The notes: generated from the sequence alone by a model not told the origin. A stretch of DNA of 64,000 nt from Anaeramoeba flamelloides (GCA_027625915.1 JANTQA010000051.1:2418501-2482500), one strand, 5' to 3'. Shown: positions 23,553 through 36,539, counted from the first letter of the stretch. Program-made: numbers and translations.

Positions 23553-26500
23553 ATGTCTAAACTGAGTCTATTCAAACAGTCAGTGCGGGAAAAAATTAGC
23601 ACTGTGAAAAAAAGTGAATTGAGTAGTGATTTTTTCACGAGCGGGCTTCAACAATCAAAGGAAATGAAAAAACATTTAACCGATCTGATATCTAAAACAA
23701 AACAATACTCATCTTCAATGATAAATGATATAAAATCACAACACGAATTTATTAAAACTTATAGGCTCTTTTCGAAAACTATCCTGAACGAAGAAGGCGA
23801 AATTGAAATCCGTAAAATTTTTTTTTTTAAAAACAAAAAATCAACACAAAGATCATAATTCATCCTCTTTTCAAACTTTTTGTTTTTCATTTTATTTTTC
23901 CCTTGTCATGATCTTTATTTTTGACAATAATCAGAAAAATGTTTGGTAATAGTTGCCGAAATTTCAACCAAATTATTGCATCTTCAAGAACAGAACGTAA
24001 GTTGATAACTTTTTTTTTTTTTTTCTTTCTTTGATTTTTATTTCCATAAAAAGAAAAACAAAAACCAAAAAACAAAAAACAAACAAGAAAAACAAAAAAC
24101 AAAATTTCTGCTTTTCGAAAAAATGAAACAACTTTTTGCAATTGTTTTGTTTTTTTTTTTTAATTTTTACACAACACTAATAATTTTGCGGCTTTTGAAT
24201 TCTAATTTTTTCTTGTTTCCTTTTTTTTTTAAATTATTTTGAAACATTTGGCTAAATTTCTCAATTCAGCAAGAACAACTTTCAAAAATACTCTTAAAAC
24301 ATTCACAACAATGGTTAGATGTAAGTTACAAAGATCTTACCAAAACAAAAAAGGAATATGAAAAGTTAAGAAAACAATTTGATTCCTCGCACACAACCCT
24401 GATCAATTATTTAAAAAAAAAAGAGCAAGATCCAAAAAGGAAAATCACATTTGAGGCCGAATCAGAAGTAGCCAAAGAGAAACTACAAAGGATATCTGGA
24501 GAATTATATTTCAAAATAGATGAAATTGTTGGAAGTAAAGATGTTTCTTCATTAGAAATGATTACAAATGCTTTGAATCGCCTTAAAGCATATTACTACG
24601 AGGGGTACACTGCAGTTTATGACTCCTTTGAGTACATTGGCCAAATAAAAGAAAAAGTTAAAAATGTAAGCTTCAAACTCCCATAAATATATTTTTTAAT
24701 TTTTTTCCAGAATCAACGCTATTTTATTTAAGGTGAGAGTATCCATAAAAACAGTCTTGGAGTAAATTTAATACCAAAATTTAAAAAATGATTTAGAAAT
24801 AGTTCACGTAGATTCTTATTAAATCAAGACGAAAAAATATTGTATCTTTCAGTACTCTTCACAAATTGTGCTTCTAAACCTTTTGAGTTTTTTCTTAAGT
24901 GACCAGTAACACAAAAAAATCTTCTAGTAAGTTGATTAGCAAATTCAAAAAAAAAAATTTGACTCGCCTTAAAATTGAAAAATAAGGTAAAAATATAATC
25001 AAAATTGTTATTTTTGCAAGAGACTGCGACCAAAAAATGCTTACCCAGAGCATAAAACCTGTGTTTCAAAATAAACCCGTACTTTGTTTCTTGTTGTTCC
25101 AATACACCAACTAAACCAATATTTAATCGTATACCTAAGGTAAAATCAATTTTGAAAGTAAAGTCATTCATATTTTGAGAAAATATTATAATAAGAATGA
25201 AATTTTTTGAAAATTTTTTGTAATTTTTCCATTTATTTTGAATGAAATTTCTGTCTTTTTTTCTGATGGATAATTCTCTAAAATAAAATTGACTCTATTT
25301 TTAGAGAAAATTTTTCCCATTTGATCTTTGATTGATAGAATTTCCTTTTTAATAGTAGGAATTTAAGAAACCAATACCATATTTTGTTTATTGCTATTAT
25401 CTCCGTTTCTTTGATTATTAAGGTATTAACCCTCTTGAAAAAAGAAACAGAAACACGACTTTTAATTTGAATCATGAATTTACCTTTTCTTCACAGATGT
25501 TTGTGACAGCAGTATTTTATTTATTAAAAACTAATTAAAAATTACCACTTTTATATTTTTTTAATTTTTATATAAATACCCATGTGAACAGATGCTGAAC
25601 CAATTTAATTCAGAAAATAGAGAAAGAGATATGAAAACTTTAAGCAATGCCCAAGAAGATGATGAAACAAAATTTGATTCCTTAGTTATGTGTCTATCCG
25701 CACTAGACCAAGCCACAATTTCTTCTTTAATCGTTGCAACTGCCTCAGATAAAGATATTTTAGCATCTTTAATTAAGATTTTTGAAGCATATGGAGAAAC
25801 TAGAAGCGTACTACAAAATTGTATTATTAAAGAAGTCGAAAAAACCCAATCAAGCGCACAATTATTTAGAGAAAATACAACAAGTACAAAATTAACATCA
25901 AGCTTCACTAATATAATTGGACATAATTATAGAAAAAACACTTTATTACCATTAATAAAATGGATGCAAGATAATCCAAGAGGTTATGAATGCAATCCAA
26001 ATAAATGTCCAGAGAATGAGAACCCAGAAGAAAATATACAACATATACTTGAAACAAGTCAAATGTTTCTTGATGCAATTATTGATTCAATAGACCAAGT
26101 CCCATTGTAAAATTTCTTTCTTTCAAACTTTCTATCTTTTTTTACTTTGATTTTTTTTTTTTTTTTTAAAAAAATTAAATTTATTTTCAGAGAAAAATCA
26201 AGTGTCTTCGTTTATCATGACTTATTTTTAATCTACATATTTACAATGACCAATATTTATAAAGCTAATTTATTTAAAATTTCAATCTTCACCTTTAATT
26301 TTACTCAAAAATATCGGTTAATATAAAATCAAGCTTTTTCGATATCTTACACAATCAAGATCACCACCCTGGAAAAGTCTACATTGGTCTCCAAAAATTA
26401 TCGTTATCCAGTTTTTTTTCAGAGTTACGATATTCTTAACAATTTTCTTTTTGACAAAATTTTTGTTTTTTAAATAAACTAAAGTAATATTTTAAAAGAA

Positions 26501-29500
26501 TTTTAAAAGAAGAGAATTGATTTAACACTAAAATAATATTAATATATAAACAAAACATTTTTCTCGTCAAAATTTTTATTTAAGTAAGTACATTTTTCAA
26601 ATTTTGAGTGCCACCCATTTATGTGAAACTGAATTCTTCAAATCATTTCTTTAACCAAATACACTAATATTTTTATAAATACGAGAGTGGAATATATCCG
26701 AGTATAATATAAACTCTTTTCCAAATAAAAGGGCACCTAAAATTTCAACAATGATTCATAATTGAATCAAGTTAATTGTAGTCTCATTCAAAAATATAAG
26801 AAACTCTTTAAAATATAATAAAAAAACTCAACCGAATCTTTAAAACTCATTAAAACAAAACAATAAAAATTAAAATTATATATTTTAAAAATTGATGTGC
26901 CCTTTTATTTGAAATGAGAAATCTCGCTTTGTAAATTGTAAAGAAAAAAAAATGATAAAATCAATAAAAACCATTGAAAAAGGTGAATTGGGAAAAAGTT
27001 CTTTACATTTTATTGATAACTCTTTACACGACAAACTTTTTTTTTTTTTTAAAGTCTCATTTTCAATATAAAGTCTCAGCCCATCTGGGTATTTTGTTAG
27101 AATTGTTTTTTTTACTTTATTTTCTTTTTTCTTTGTTCCATACGTCAATCCAATAATGATCTTTTTTAATCCCTACATCTAGCTCATTCGAAATCAAACT
27201 TAAACTGTTTCCATTTTTATACTGACATATTATTTCCAAATTGATTTCTTCTTATCTTGTTTTTTTCATTTACCAACTGTTCAATACCCATAAATAAAAA
27301 AACAAAAAATGAAAAAATGAATAATTTAAATGAAAATCACCAATAAGTAATTATCTTATTAACAATCAAATTCAATAGTATTGATGATTTGAGATCTGTG
27401 CCCTTTTATTTGAAAAAGAGTTTATTTTCATACCAACTAAAAAAAGTAATTCAAAAAAATGAGAAAGATTGATCAAGAAAAAATAAAATTAAAAAGCATT
27501 TATTTCAAGCTCTTATCTGTAACATTTGATACAATTACTTATTCTTGATTTGGCTTTATTTTTAATTCTAAATGGAAATACTTTTGTTTGTAAAATTTTT
27601 GATTGACAAATTACTTTTTTATTTCTCAGAGAAATTCCCAAAATGAATTTAAAAATCCTATTTTTATTTAATTCATCTAATTATAGTTTTATTTCAGAAA
27701 ATAGGATGATACTTTTTGAATTCTTCTTCAGAAATAAAGATTTATTGGACAAATTCGTTTGATTTTAAATTTATTTATTTTCCATTAAAATGAGAAAACT
27801 TAAAATAATTCTGAATCTGATTGAAATTATTTCTAAAATTTTCCTATATTTTGGGTTTAATGTTTTGTAACTGTTTTTTAATTCCGAGAATTCAATTCTT
27901 TTTCTTTCATTTTGAAATAGTATAATTTATTTTGATATTTTTTGATAAAAATATTTGAAAATTGAATTTTGAAAACAAATTTGTAAAAAAATGATTGTGT
28001 AAAATAATAATAAATAGTAATGATGTGAGGATTTCAAGGACATAAATTGTTTGGATTCATTCAAATAAAGAAAAAAAAGAAAAAAAATCTTCGAAAATAG
28101 GCTTTGGTCGATTTTTTTTATTTTTCATTCTTGATTTCAACAAATTTATTTGGAAAGGTGATCTTTCGTGTTTGGTCTTCTAAAAGAAAATATTTGTTTC
28201 AAAGACACATATTTTCGATGTCTATTTTTTTGATATACTCTTGGATTAATTTCACTCATTCGTATAAACACATTTATAGATCAAAATGTTATTTAATAAA
28301 ACCAAAAATTTAATCAAAAAAAATATTCAAAAAATCGAAAAATGAAAGATTCAACTCTGAAATACTTGTATTATTTTCACAAATAGAGCAGCGAATGATG
28401 TTTTGGTTTCAAAGTTTCAATATCTTGTGGTACTCAATCAAAAAATATTTTTCAGTAATGTCCACACAATTAAAATTTTTCAAAATGGTAAAATGTACTT
28501 ACTTCCTTAAACATTAATAAATTTCATAAATATTTTTAAGAGTGTTAAAATGTTCATATTTTTTAGACAATACTTTATATGGAAAAAAAAAATAAAAGAA
28601 ATTAATTCTTATATATATTGTTTTTGAAAATTTTCGTATTTTTTTTTCAAGTAAATTATTTTTCAAGGTTTAGCTTCAAATTGGAAATTAAATTAATTTA
28701 TCAAGAGTTGGTACTTTATTGAAGAAGGTTAAAAGATCAGAAATTTCTGATCTTTCAAAATTGTTTTTTTAAAATAGCTGTAAATAGTTGTAAAAGCTTT
28801 AATATTTGATCGCAAAATAGCTCTACCCTTTTTATTTCGATTTCTCAAATCATATTTTTTATTTATCTACAATATCACTTTATTTTTTCAAGAAATCATT
28901 AATTCATTTTGAAAGATTTTCTTATTCAGACTTAATCCTAATAAAACCCAATAAATATTCAAAATTATTAACAATCATAAATTGATTATTCATAATAATT
29001 CAACTTGTTTATTTAGTATAAGATTACCTTAATTAAAGATAGAAAATTTTCTGATATCAATTTTATATGATATTTTTTAGGGTGAAAATTGGTGATTATT
29101 TTTTTCTTTTTCATCGAAAAAAATGTATTCATAACTTCTTTAATCTTTGTAAAAATTCCAATCAAATGAAAAACTTATAACTGAATTTTATTGTTTAAAA
29201 AATTGTTTGTATCTTTACCTTATTGTTAATTTAATTGTGATTTATCAGATTTTTTTGTAAGAAAAATGGTGTTTTATTTATTTTTTGGAAATATTTTAAT
29301 GATTATATTTTGAAACAAACTAAAATTGAAGATTTTTCAAAAAGTTAAAACAGTTGAAAGAATTACAATAATACAATTTCATTCAAATTGGGAAATAATT
29401 TTGATTTTTGTAAAATACAAAAATCATTTTTTCATCTTTTTAGTTTTTTTGTTTTCATTTTATTTTTTAAATTATGAAACCTATTTCATTTGATCAATAA

Positions 29501-30677
29501 TTTTTTCGAACAGTTGATATTAAGTTAAAGTTGAGTTGTCCAAAATATAAGAACATAAATAAAAATTAGTTGATGGCTTCTAACCATTTTATCGATCAAT
29601 AATTTTAATAGAATTTCAACAAATTTACCCATGCATTTTTTTCTTGTGTTCTCTCAAAAATTTTAAACACTCTTTAATTTATTAGTAATGATTTTTATTT
29701 ATGTTTTGTTATGTGGGTATTGTAATTTATAAAAAAGTGTGAAAATTCCAATTTGTGAATGGTTCTAATTTGGTATTCCTTCTAGAATTGATTAAATAAG
29801 ATTTTATTTTCATAAAAATTGAATTTTGGTGTATTAAAAATTTTGAATTGGAGTTTAAAGATAAAAATAAATATAATATATTTTGAAAGAGTATCAAAAT
29901 AATTGATTTTATAAAAAAGAAATGCCAAGAAATTAATTTTTAAAAAAATAACAATAATCTCAAAAAAACGATAATTTTAAAAAAATTATATATATATTGC
30001 CAAAAATCACCTAATGATAATGTATTTTTTTTTGAAAAATCTATCAAAATCACCCATATTAAACAATTTCTTTCTTTATTTCTCTTTCAACCTCTATTTT
30101 TTTTTCTTTATAAAACAAAAAATAAAATAAAAAAAGACCAATAAGGTGTATTTGTCATGATCTTCGTAAAGCGGTAAAAAAAAGATTTCCCGAACAAGAA
30201 TTACAATCTGTTGGTGGTTATATATTTCTTAGATATTTATGCCCAGGAATTTCCAATTTCAAAGTTTCTGGGGTGCAAGAAGAATTGGAAACCCAACCAG
30301 ACAAAGTTTTGTTTCAAACTGCCTTGATGGTAACCCGGCTTCTTCAAAGTTTAGCAAATGGATCATATTTTGATAAAAAGAGGCCAGAATTAAAGGGGTT
30401 GAATGTATTTATCGATAATAACAAATCTCGTATTAAAACATATTTTAATCAAATTTCAACAATTCCGGAAAATAAAGATTATACACCAATTGCAAGTTTG
30501 GATGAAGTCAAAAAAAAAGATTTACCAGTTTTACATCAAACAATTTGTGATAAAATTGACCTAATTACAAAAAAACTTCATTCAAACAAGGACAAAGTTC
30601 CTGTTATTAATTTATTTAAATCCCTAAAATTAATTGGTCCACCATTGACAGTGCCAGAAAAGAAAAAGAAAAAATAA
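23553..30677 (+). CDS. BAR domain - RasGAP domain protein, five exons
   Basis: Exons: 23553-23811, 23935-23996, 24270-24665, 25592-26106 and 30146-30677. The total of 1764 nt gives 587 residues, with every junction in frame. Introns are 123, 273, 926 and 4039 bases, all starting GTA. Residues ~10-236 form a long helical region with BAR-like heptads and the typical end ITNALNRLKAYYYEGYTAVY. Residues ~270-490 are a RasGAP domain: the arginine-finger motif SSAQLFRENTTSTKL (Arg332) and the second signature GGYIFLRYLCPGI (FLR at 438-440) are both present, so GAP activity is plausible. The tail is Lys-rich (KKKKK). Exon 5 joins to exon 4 through a split Leu codon (TT|G), giving DQVPLCICHDLRKAVKKRFP, which fits the RasGAP consensus exactly. 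Role by family: a membrane-curvature-targeted negative regulator of Ras. Dictyostelium RGBARG has BAR plus RasGAP with extra RCC1/RhoGEF domains, which are absent here. Confidence 0.9.
24992..25480. mobile_element. ~485-bp MITE (CCGTGTTTCAAAATA family), copy 2, in intron 3 of the BAR-RasGAP gene
   Basis: The interior blocks ctgtgtttcaaaataaaccc, gtatacctaaggtaaaatca and ttttgaaagtaaag match the copy at 55956-56437 read on the other strand. The right part (aagaaaccaataccatattt) matches as well. The ends are eroded, so borders are approximate. Confidence 0.6.
26709..27425. mobile_element. ~717-bp TIR element in intron 4 of the BAR-RasGAP gene
   Basis: A 28-base left end (ATAAACTCTTTTCCAAATAA then AAGGGCAC, 26709-26736) is matched with one mismatch by its reverse complement at 27398-27425. 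A third, internal copy of the end (GTGCCCTTTTATTTGAAA) starts at 26897, so a shorter 26709-26920 element may be nested or abortive. No coding frame is seen. Confidence 0.65.
28620..28760 (+). repeat. Short dispersed repeat shared with 39740-39860
   Basis: Matches such as caaggtttagcttcaaattg / caggattttacttcaaatta, aattaatttatcaagagttg / aatttaatctatcaagaact and gaaatttctgatc occur in the same order at both sites. Both lie inside long introns (BAR-RasGAP intron 4 and copine intron 7). Confidence 0.45.
29310..30010 (+). repeat. 0.7-kb dispersed repeat, copy B, in BAR-RasGAP intron 4
   Basis: Ordered similarity to 62990-63730 runs over its whole length: acaataatacaatttcatt, aaaatcattttttcatcttt, gttgatattaagttaaagtt, ttttgaattggagttt and a final ataataatctcaaaaa. 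It ends about 135 bases before the acceptor of exon 5. Confidence 0.65.
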
Positions 30678-32199
30678 CTAAAATAAAAATAAAATTGTTT
30701 TTAGCTTTTTTGATTTACGACTTTTATATTGACAGTTGTTTATAAATTCATAATAAACTTTTTATAGATAAAAAACCAGAGAGAGAGAAAAATGTTGATA
30801 AATAAAGCATTAAATTTTTATTGTATTTTTCATTTTTTAACTAGTAAATTACAGAAGGTAAAAGGTTTTTAGTAATAAACCAGAAATAAAAATTATCATA
30901 TTCATAAAAAAGAATTTTATATTGAAAAAATTGAAATAATAAATCTAATTGAAACAAAAGACGTTTTTACATTAGAAATGATTTCATAAAGTATCAAAAA
31001 AAAAATCAAGAAAAAGAAATTGATGAAATAAAATTCAACAAATAGGTCATAAAAAAAAAGAATGAAGAATATATTTTTTTAAAAAAAAATATTCAAAGAC
31101 GTGAGGATTTTTTTACCTTGGATATAGAGCAAAGTGTGAGATAATTAATTTTTTTCAAGAAAGAAATGTTTTTTTCATCTAAACCCCATTCCAAAAATTT
31201 AGACACACCCAGAATCAAAAATATGGTAAAAAAACTCTGAATTTATTATATTTTTTAAAAGCTAATATAAAGCCAGATACAAATTATATAGTACTAATGT
31301 TTTTATAAGCAATCATTTTGATCCAAATCAAAGATTAAAATATAAAACCAAAAAATATAGATCTGTGTGTAAAAAATGATGAAAGGAGTGGATCAAAAAA
31401 TTGTATTGCTAAATTTGTTGAAATTTCACCAACAATTGTTGATCGATCAAATGATAAGATACCATCAAACAATTATATGAGGAAATGAATTTATCCCTTT
31501 TAAAATATCAATAAATTTATAATATTCCAACATTTATTAATTGTTAAAATTTTATTTTTTTTAAAGATAACGAATTAAACCCCTGATACATATATATGCA
31601 ATTCCAGTTTTATGAAATGCTATCCCTGCCTGGTGAAAAATATTTCATCGAACATCTTTACGGAAAAAAGAAAATAAAAAAAAGATATATTAGTAATTTG
31701 TAATCAATTTTTTTTATTAATGATGGTTTATTTTTGTGAAACGTTTTAATGCAACAAATTTGTACTAAAAAAAGTTAAAGCTAAAGTAAAAAAAAATATT
31801 TTATCCAAATTGAAAGACTCGAACCAATAATTTAAATGTATTTTAGAGTATTTACTTTCAAAAAAAAAAAAAAAAAAAATTAATTCTAAAACGAAAATTT
31901 AGTATTTATTAATATTTTTATTTTTGGAAAAAATGATGTTTGGTAATATTTTACAAAAAAAAAAAATTCAAATTTGTGGAATATATTTTTTTTACTTAAA
32001 TTTTTAATATAATTTCCCTTTCATTTTTTTTTTTAAATTATTTTTTAAAGATACTAAATTATTCTCCATAAAATTATTTATTTTAAATTTTAAAAAATAC
32101 AAAAAAAACAAGTCAAGAAAAATAAACAAAATAAAATTAGAAAAAATAATAATATTATTTGCATGATCAATTTAAAAAATATTAGTAATTGTTATGTTA

Positions 32200-32820
32200 T
32201 TGAGAATTGAAAATAATTGATTAAAAACTTTGATTTAACTAAATTCTTTCTAATATATATTTCAGTCAAAATGTAGGTAGTATTTTTTTAAAATATCGAT
32301 TCTTTCTTAATATTTAACCTTGAAGAGCAAATAAGAAATAAATAGAATCATTAATTTCAAAGAATAGTTTATATCCGGATTAAATAACACTCATAAATCA
32401 ATATATTTTCTTTAAAATTGAAAACCACAAATTCTTATATATCCTATTTTGAAAAACAACACTGTTCATTTTGATGTTCAATTGAATATCAAATAACATT
32501 CTAATAGAAATAAATATCATTTCTCTACAATTATTTCTACTCTTTCAATAACATTTAAATAACAGTGTTTCACCAAGTAACTATAGATCTTACAAAAAAA
32601 AAAAAAAAACTTGTTTGCAAACGAATTAGGTGTCAAAAAAAAATTGAAAAAAAAAAACAAAAATGTAGAACAAATGATTTCAATTTTGAAATTTCAATAT
32701 AAATTTATTCTTCTATAATATGCATTCAAACACATTTAAAAAATTTTTATTTGGCTTACTGAAACTGGGTAACTTTAACTAGAAAATGTTTATTAATATT
32801 CTAAATAATATTAATAGAAA
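32200..32820 (+). repeat. ~0.6-kb dispersed repeat, copy 1
   Basis: It shares gaagagcaaataagaaataa, aaaaacaacactgttcattt, tttcaattttgaaatttcaa, aaatttattcttctataata and actgggtaactttaactaga with the region 36760-37290, in the same order and spacing. Confidence 0.55.
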
Positions 32821-32943
32821 AAATAATTCATCAGGTTGATTGTGACTTGTGGATAATAGTTAAAATTTTGAGTATTTAATCAAATTTTGAAATAAAATTT
32901 TAATAATTAGGACAAACAAGAGGGATAAACAACTTACCTCTTG

Positions 32944-32944
32944 G

Positions 32945-32988
<44 letters not shown>

Positions 32989-33001
32989 TAATAATAATAA
33001 A
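32944..33001. repeat. (ATA)n microsatellite
   Basis: About 58 bases of ATA/AAT repeat, interrupted once by an A-run. Confidence 0.95.
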
Positions 33002-33650
33002 GCATAATTTTTATTTTAACTTATTTTTGAAAAAGTAGAAATAATAAAAAAAAAAACAAACATCAAATTATTATTGATTTTTTTTTTTTTTTAATTTATT
33101 TCATAAAAAAAAAAAAAACGAAAAAGAAGTAATTTAAAAAATAATTTAAAATATGATAAAATTAACAAATATTAAAAACAATAAAGCGGAAAAACAAAAT
33201 TTCTTTGGTAAATTTTAATAAATAATTACGATATCTTTACTTAAAAAAATATTTTAAATAAAGAATATATTCCAAGAAATTTATTTATAAAAAAGAAAAA
33301 GCGAAAAACAAGGGTGAATATACTGATAAATAGATTTTAAATCGATTTTGTAATTAAAGGAAATTAAAAGAAATTCCAAATTATATATAAATATATTCAT
33401 ATTAGAATAATAATACAATCATAAATTCCGACAGTGTTTTAAAAAGTTTATATATTAAATATTCTTAGATTAATCATTTTTTTATCAGAATCCAAAAAGA
33501 CCGATTTTGATAGCTCTCTGTTTCATAATATAAATAAAGATTTTTATAATGATTGTTTTTTTTTTTTTTTATTTTTATTTTTCAGAGTTTTATATTAAAT
33601 ATATGGACAGGCCAATTCATAATGTAAAAATTACTTTTTTCAATATCTTA

Positions 33651-34865
33651 TTATTTTAATCTTCTTAATAAATTTTCAGAAACCAAATATATTGGTGTCT
33701 TACCTAAATTATCTCGAAGTTTTAATGGAGATCCTAAGTTGATTAATAATCGAATTAAATCAGTATCGATTTCGCCCTTACTTGAACAAATCCAATGTAA
33801 AGCGGTTTTACCGGCTTTGTTGGTGATCGATAGATCCACCCCATTTTTCAAAAACAGGTTAATTTTTTCTCTTTCGGGATGTGCCACTTTGCAAATCCAT
33901 TGTAGGGGAGTGTTTCCCTGTTTGTCTTGAACATTTAAATCTGAACCAGAATTGAATAATAGTTTCAGAATATCGATGTTTAAATTATAGACACAGGCAT
34001 AGTGCAAGGGTGTGTATCCGTCCTGATCCCTACAATTCACCTCTGCGCCGCTTTGGATCAATAAATTGATGATTTTGAGATTTAGCCCATAAGCACAAGC
34101 AAAATGTAGACATGTCGAGTTGGATGAAGTTTTTGAATTCACATTAGCACCCTTTTTGATGAGATACTTGGCCATTTTCACCGTCAGGGGGCTATTATGG
34201 CAAGCCCAATGAAGCGGTTGCCACCCGGCACTATCTGTCGATTGCAGATTTGCGCCTTTGGAGATAAAGAAACGGATCAAATCTAATGTGCAACTTTGGT
34301 TCAAGCAAACAAAATGGAATGGCGTTTGCTCCAACATGTCTGGAATGTTGACGTCTGCTCCTTTCCCAATTAAAAACTTGATAACATTTGATGCGTTTTC
34401 AATTTTTCTTGACTCACAAACAAAATGTAAAGCCGTTTTCCCATCGTAGCGTTTCAAATTGATCTTGGCACCGTTTTGCAAAAGTAATTTGGCAATTTTT
34501 AAATTCGGCTTTGGGTGAGAACAGACAAAGTGGAACGGTGTCCACCCACCTAATTGTCTTGAATTTACGTGTGCACCACAGTTGATCAAATACTGCACTA
34601 TTTCAATCCCTGGCTCGCCTTGATCTCTTAAGAGGCGATGTAGAGGCGTGTGCCTTGTTTGATCAACAGAATTTACATCACTTCGGCATTCTATTAAATG
34701 CGTGATAATCTCTAATTTGGGCTGAGAGCTACACACAATGTGAAGGGCTGTCATACCTTCATTATTCACCAATTTTGTTTTCTTGCGCCCAAATTTCTTT
34801 TTAATTTTCTTTTCATTTCCAGTTTTCAATAATGTGACATCCTCAAGTTTGAGGTGACTAGACAT
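33651..34865 (-). CDS. Ankyrin-repeat protein, 404 residues, intronless
   Basis: The frame opens at TTG 34889, but the first ATG is at 34865 (MSSHLKLEDVTLL...) and is taken as the start. After a short Lys-rich lead (KKIKKKFGRKKTK) there are ten consecutive ankyrin repeats of 33-37 residues, each with a TPLH/TALH/TPFH-type turn (for example GYTPLHYACVYNLNIDIL, GKTALHFVCES), and an incomplete eleventh that ends the protein (GKTPIYLVSENLLRRLK, TAA). No other domain is present, so function is limited to protein-protein binding by family. It is the only uninterrupted short gene here, and its base composition is visibly richer in G/C than its flanks. Frames of ~60 residues on the plus strand are shadows. 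Confidence 0.93.
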   Translation of the reverse strand: MSSHLKLEDVTLLKTGNEKKIKKKFGRKKTKLVNNEGMTALHIVCSSQPKLEIITHLIECRSDVNSVDQTRHTPLHRLLRDQGEPGIEIVQYLINCGAHVNSRQLGGWTPFHFVCSHPKPNLKIAKLLLQNGAKINLKRYDGKTALHFVCESRKIENASNVIKFLIGKGADVNIPDMLEQTPFHFVCLNQSCTLDLIRFFISKGANLQSTDSAGWQPLHWACHNSPLTVKMAKYLIKKGANVNSKTSSNSTCLHFACAYGLNLKIINLLIQSGAEVNCRDQDGYTPLHYACVYNLNIDILKLLFNSGSDLNVQDKQGNTPLQWICKVAHPEREKINLFLKNGVDLSITNKAGKTALHWICSSKGEIDTDLIRLLINLGSPLKLRDNLGKTPIYLVSENLLRRLK

Positions 34866-36539
34866 ATTTCTTTGATAGAGTACAACCAATTAATGTGATT
34901 GGAAATTTTGAGTTGAAAGGTTGCAAATTTATTTGGTTAAAAATTTCTTTATTTTGGTTTTGTTTTTTTTTTTTGTTTGGCAAACTTTCAAGAAAATTAT
35001 TGTTCGTTTTTTCTGTGAGGTTAATTGAAAGGTTAATAATTTTTAAAATTTTTGTTTTGTTTTCTTTTGGAAATAATAGGAATTAGTTTCTCAAATAATG
35101 AGTGAACAAATAGAAAACTTGTTTGAAGGTTAATCTGATCGCAACTAAAATTTCAATTTGAAAAAAATGAGAAAATAGAGTAAAAAAATAAGTTCTCAAT
35201 TTGGTATTTTGACTTTGGACTTTGTTGATATTCCTATTTGTTGTTCAAAAGTGAAATGAGACATTTTAAATTTAATATTTTTTAATATTTTTTTATTGTA
35301 AATTGGTTCCTTTTTATAGAAAAATTCAAAATTTCAATCTATTTGGGTTAGATTCAAATTAATTTAAATTTGATCAAATATGAACAAACTAATAACTTTC
35401 TTGTTTGATAAAATAATTACTTTTTTCTAGTTAAAATCTATCCCTGTTAGAATAAAATCTATTAGTTTTTTCAGGTTTCAGAAATAGAGTTGTGAGTGAG
35501 AAGCAATTGTGTTTATTTTCAGATAAAATGAGAAGTTAAATTACCAGATCTTTTAGTCAATTTATGTCAAGTGTTCTTTGGTTTTGATAGTGGATTAGGT
35601 GAAAAAATATTTGGATGGTAGGAATATAAATACAAAACATTTCTAGAGTTTTTGTTAATTGAGAATTTTAATCTGATTATTTATTAAAACGCTTTTTGAA
35701 CATTTTAAATTGCTTACTCTGGATATCATATAAAGAATATAATTATTTGAATCTATTAAAATATATTGTTGATTATTTCAAGGTATGCAAATAAAGTTTT
35801 TTATCTTTTTGAATCGGAAATTTTTTGTTTTTATTTTTTCACCAAATTATCGAAAGACACTGTTTTTTGAGATGATAAATTTCTCTTATTTGATAATTGT
35901 TAATCTATATTATCAATCTACCATATTAAAAGGTGAATATATAGGACTCTTAATAGATTGCCTCTTTTTGACAATTTCATTTGATGTATATTTTTTCATA
36001 GTTCTTGGTAACAATTTAAAAACCAATACTCTGTTCAGATGGCTTCAGAATATCGGATCTTAAAAACAATCAAGAAAAAGTTAAAAATAATTTTTCCCAT
36101 TATATTTATAGTTTTGGAGTTGATAAAAAGATTCTCAAATGTTCACAGAATAAATTTTTGAAAAGCATTCATTTTACAACAAGTACTGATAATTCAAATT
36201 TATGTAATAAAATTTTTAGTTCAATTTCACATTCTGTTAATCTCATATCTCCAACTTTTTAAAAACAACACCACAAAATGAAAATTTTGAAGTAAACATT
36301 TAATTTTATAAAGTTTCCTTACATTTAAAGCAATAGAATGCTTTTCTCGAAGCTTGTTAGAAAAAAATTTGAAAAATGAAAAATGAAGTAAAAATTTTCA
36401 GATATTTATTTGAATTTATCAGTCTAATACCTGTGAAACATTTTTAATCTAACTCAGACAGATATCAATACAAGAGAGCCTTGAATTAAAAAATAATCAA
36501 ATATGAAAGAATCACACTCATTATGAGTTGTCATATTAA

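Larger units (their letters stand above)
30678..33650. other. Intergenic region between convergent genes
   Basis: This 3.0 kb is extremely A/T-rich with no supported gene. It contains an A-run (31860-31879), a repeat shared with 36760-37290 (here 32200-32820) and an (ATA)n tract (32944-33001). Two genes end here from opposite sides (TAA at 30677 and at 33651). Confidence 0.5.

Noticed and set aside
24824-25171. 115-residue minus-strand frame in BAR-RasGAP intron 3
   Set aside because: It lies largely within the intronic MITE copy, has no domain, and the host gene splices across it in frame.
25561-25908. 115-residue minus-strand frame
   Set aside because: It is the antisense of the RasGAP exon, which has clear domain support.
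35785-36063. 92-residue plus-strand frame, hydrophobic
   Set aside because: Phe/Ile/Leu-rich noise typical of T-rich DNA, with no domain or splice support.
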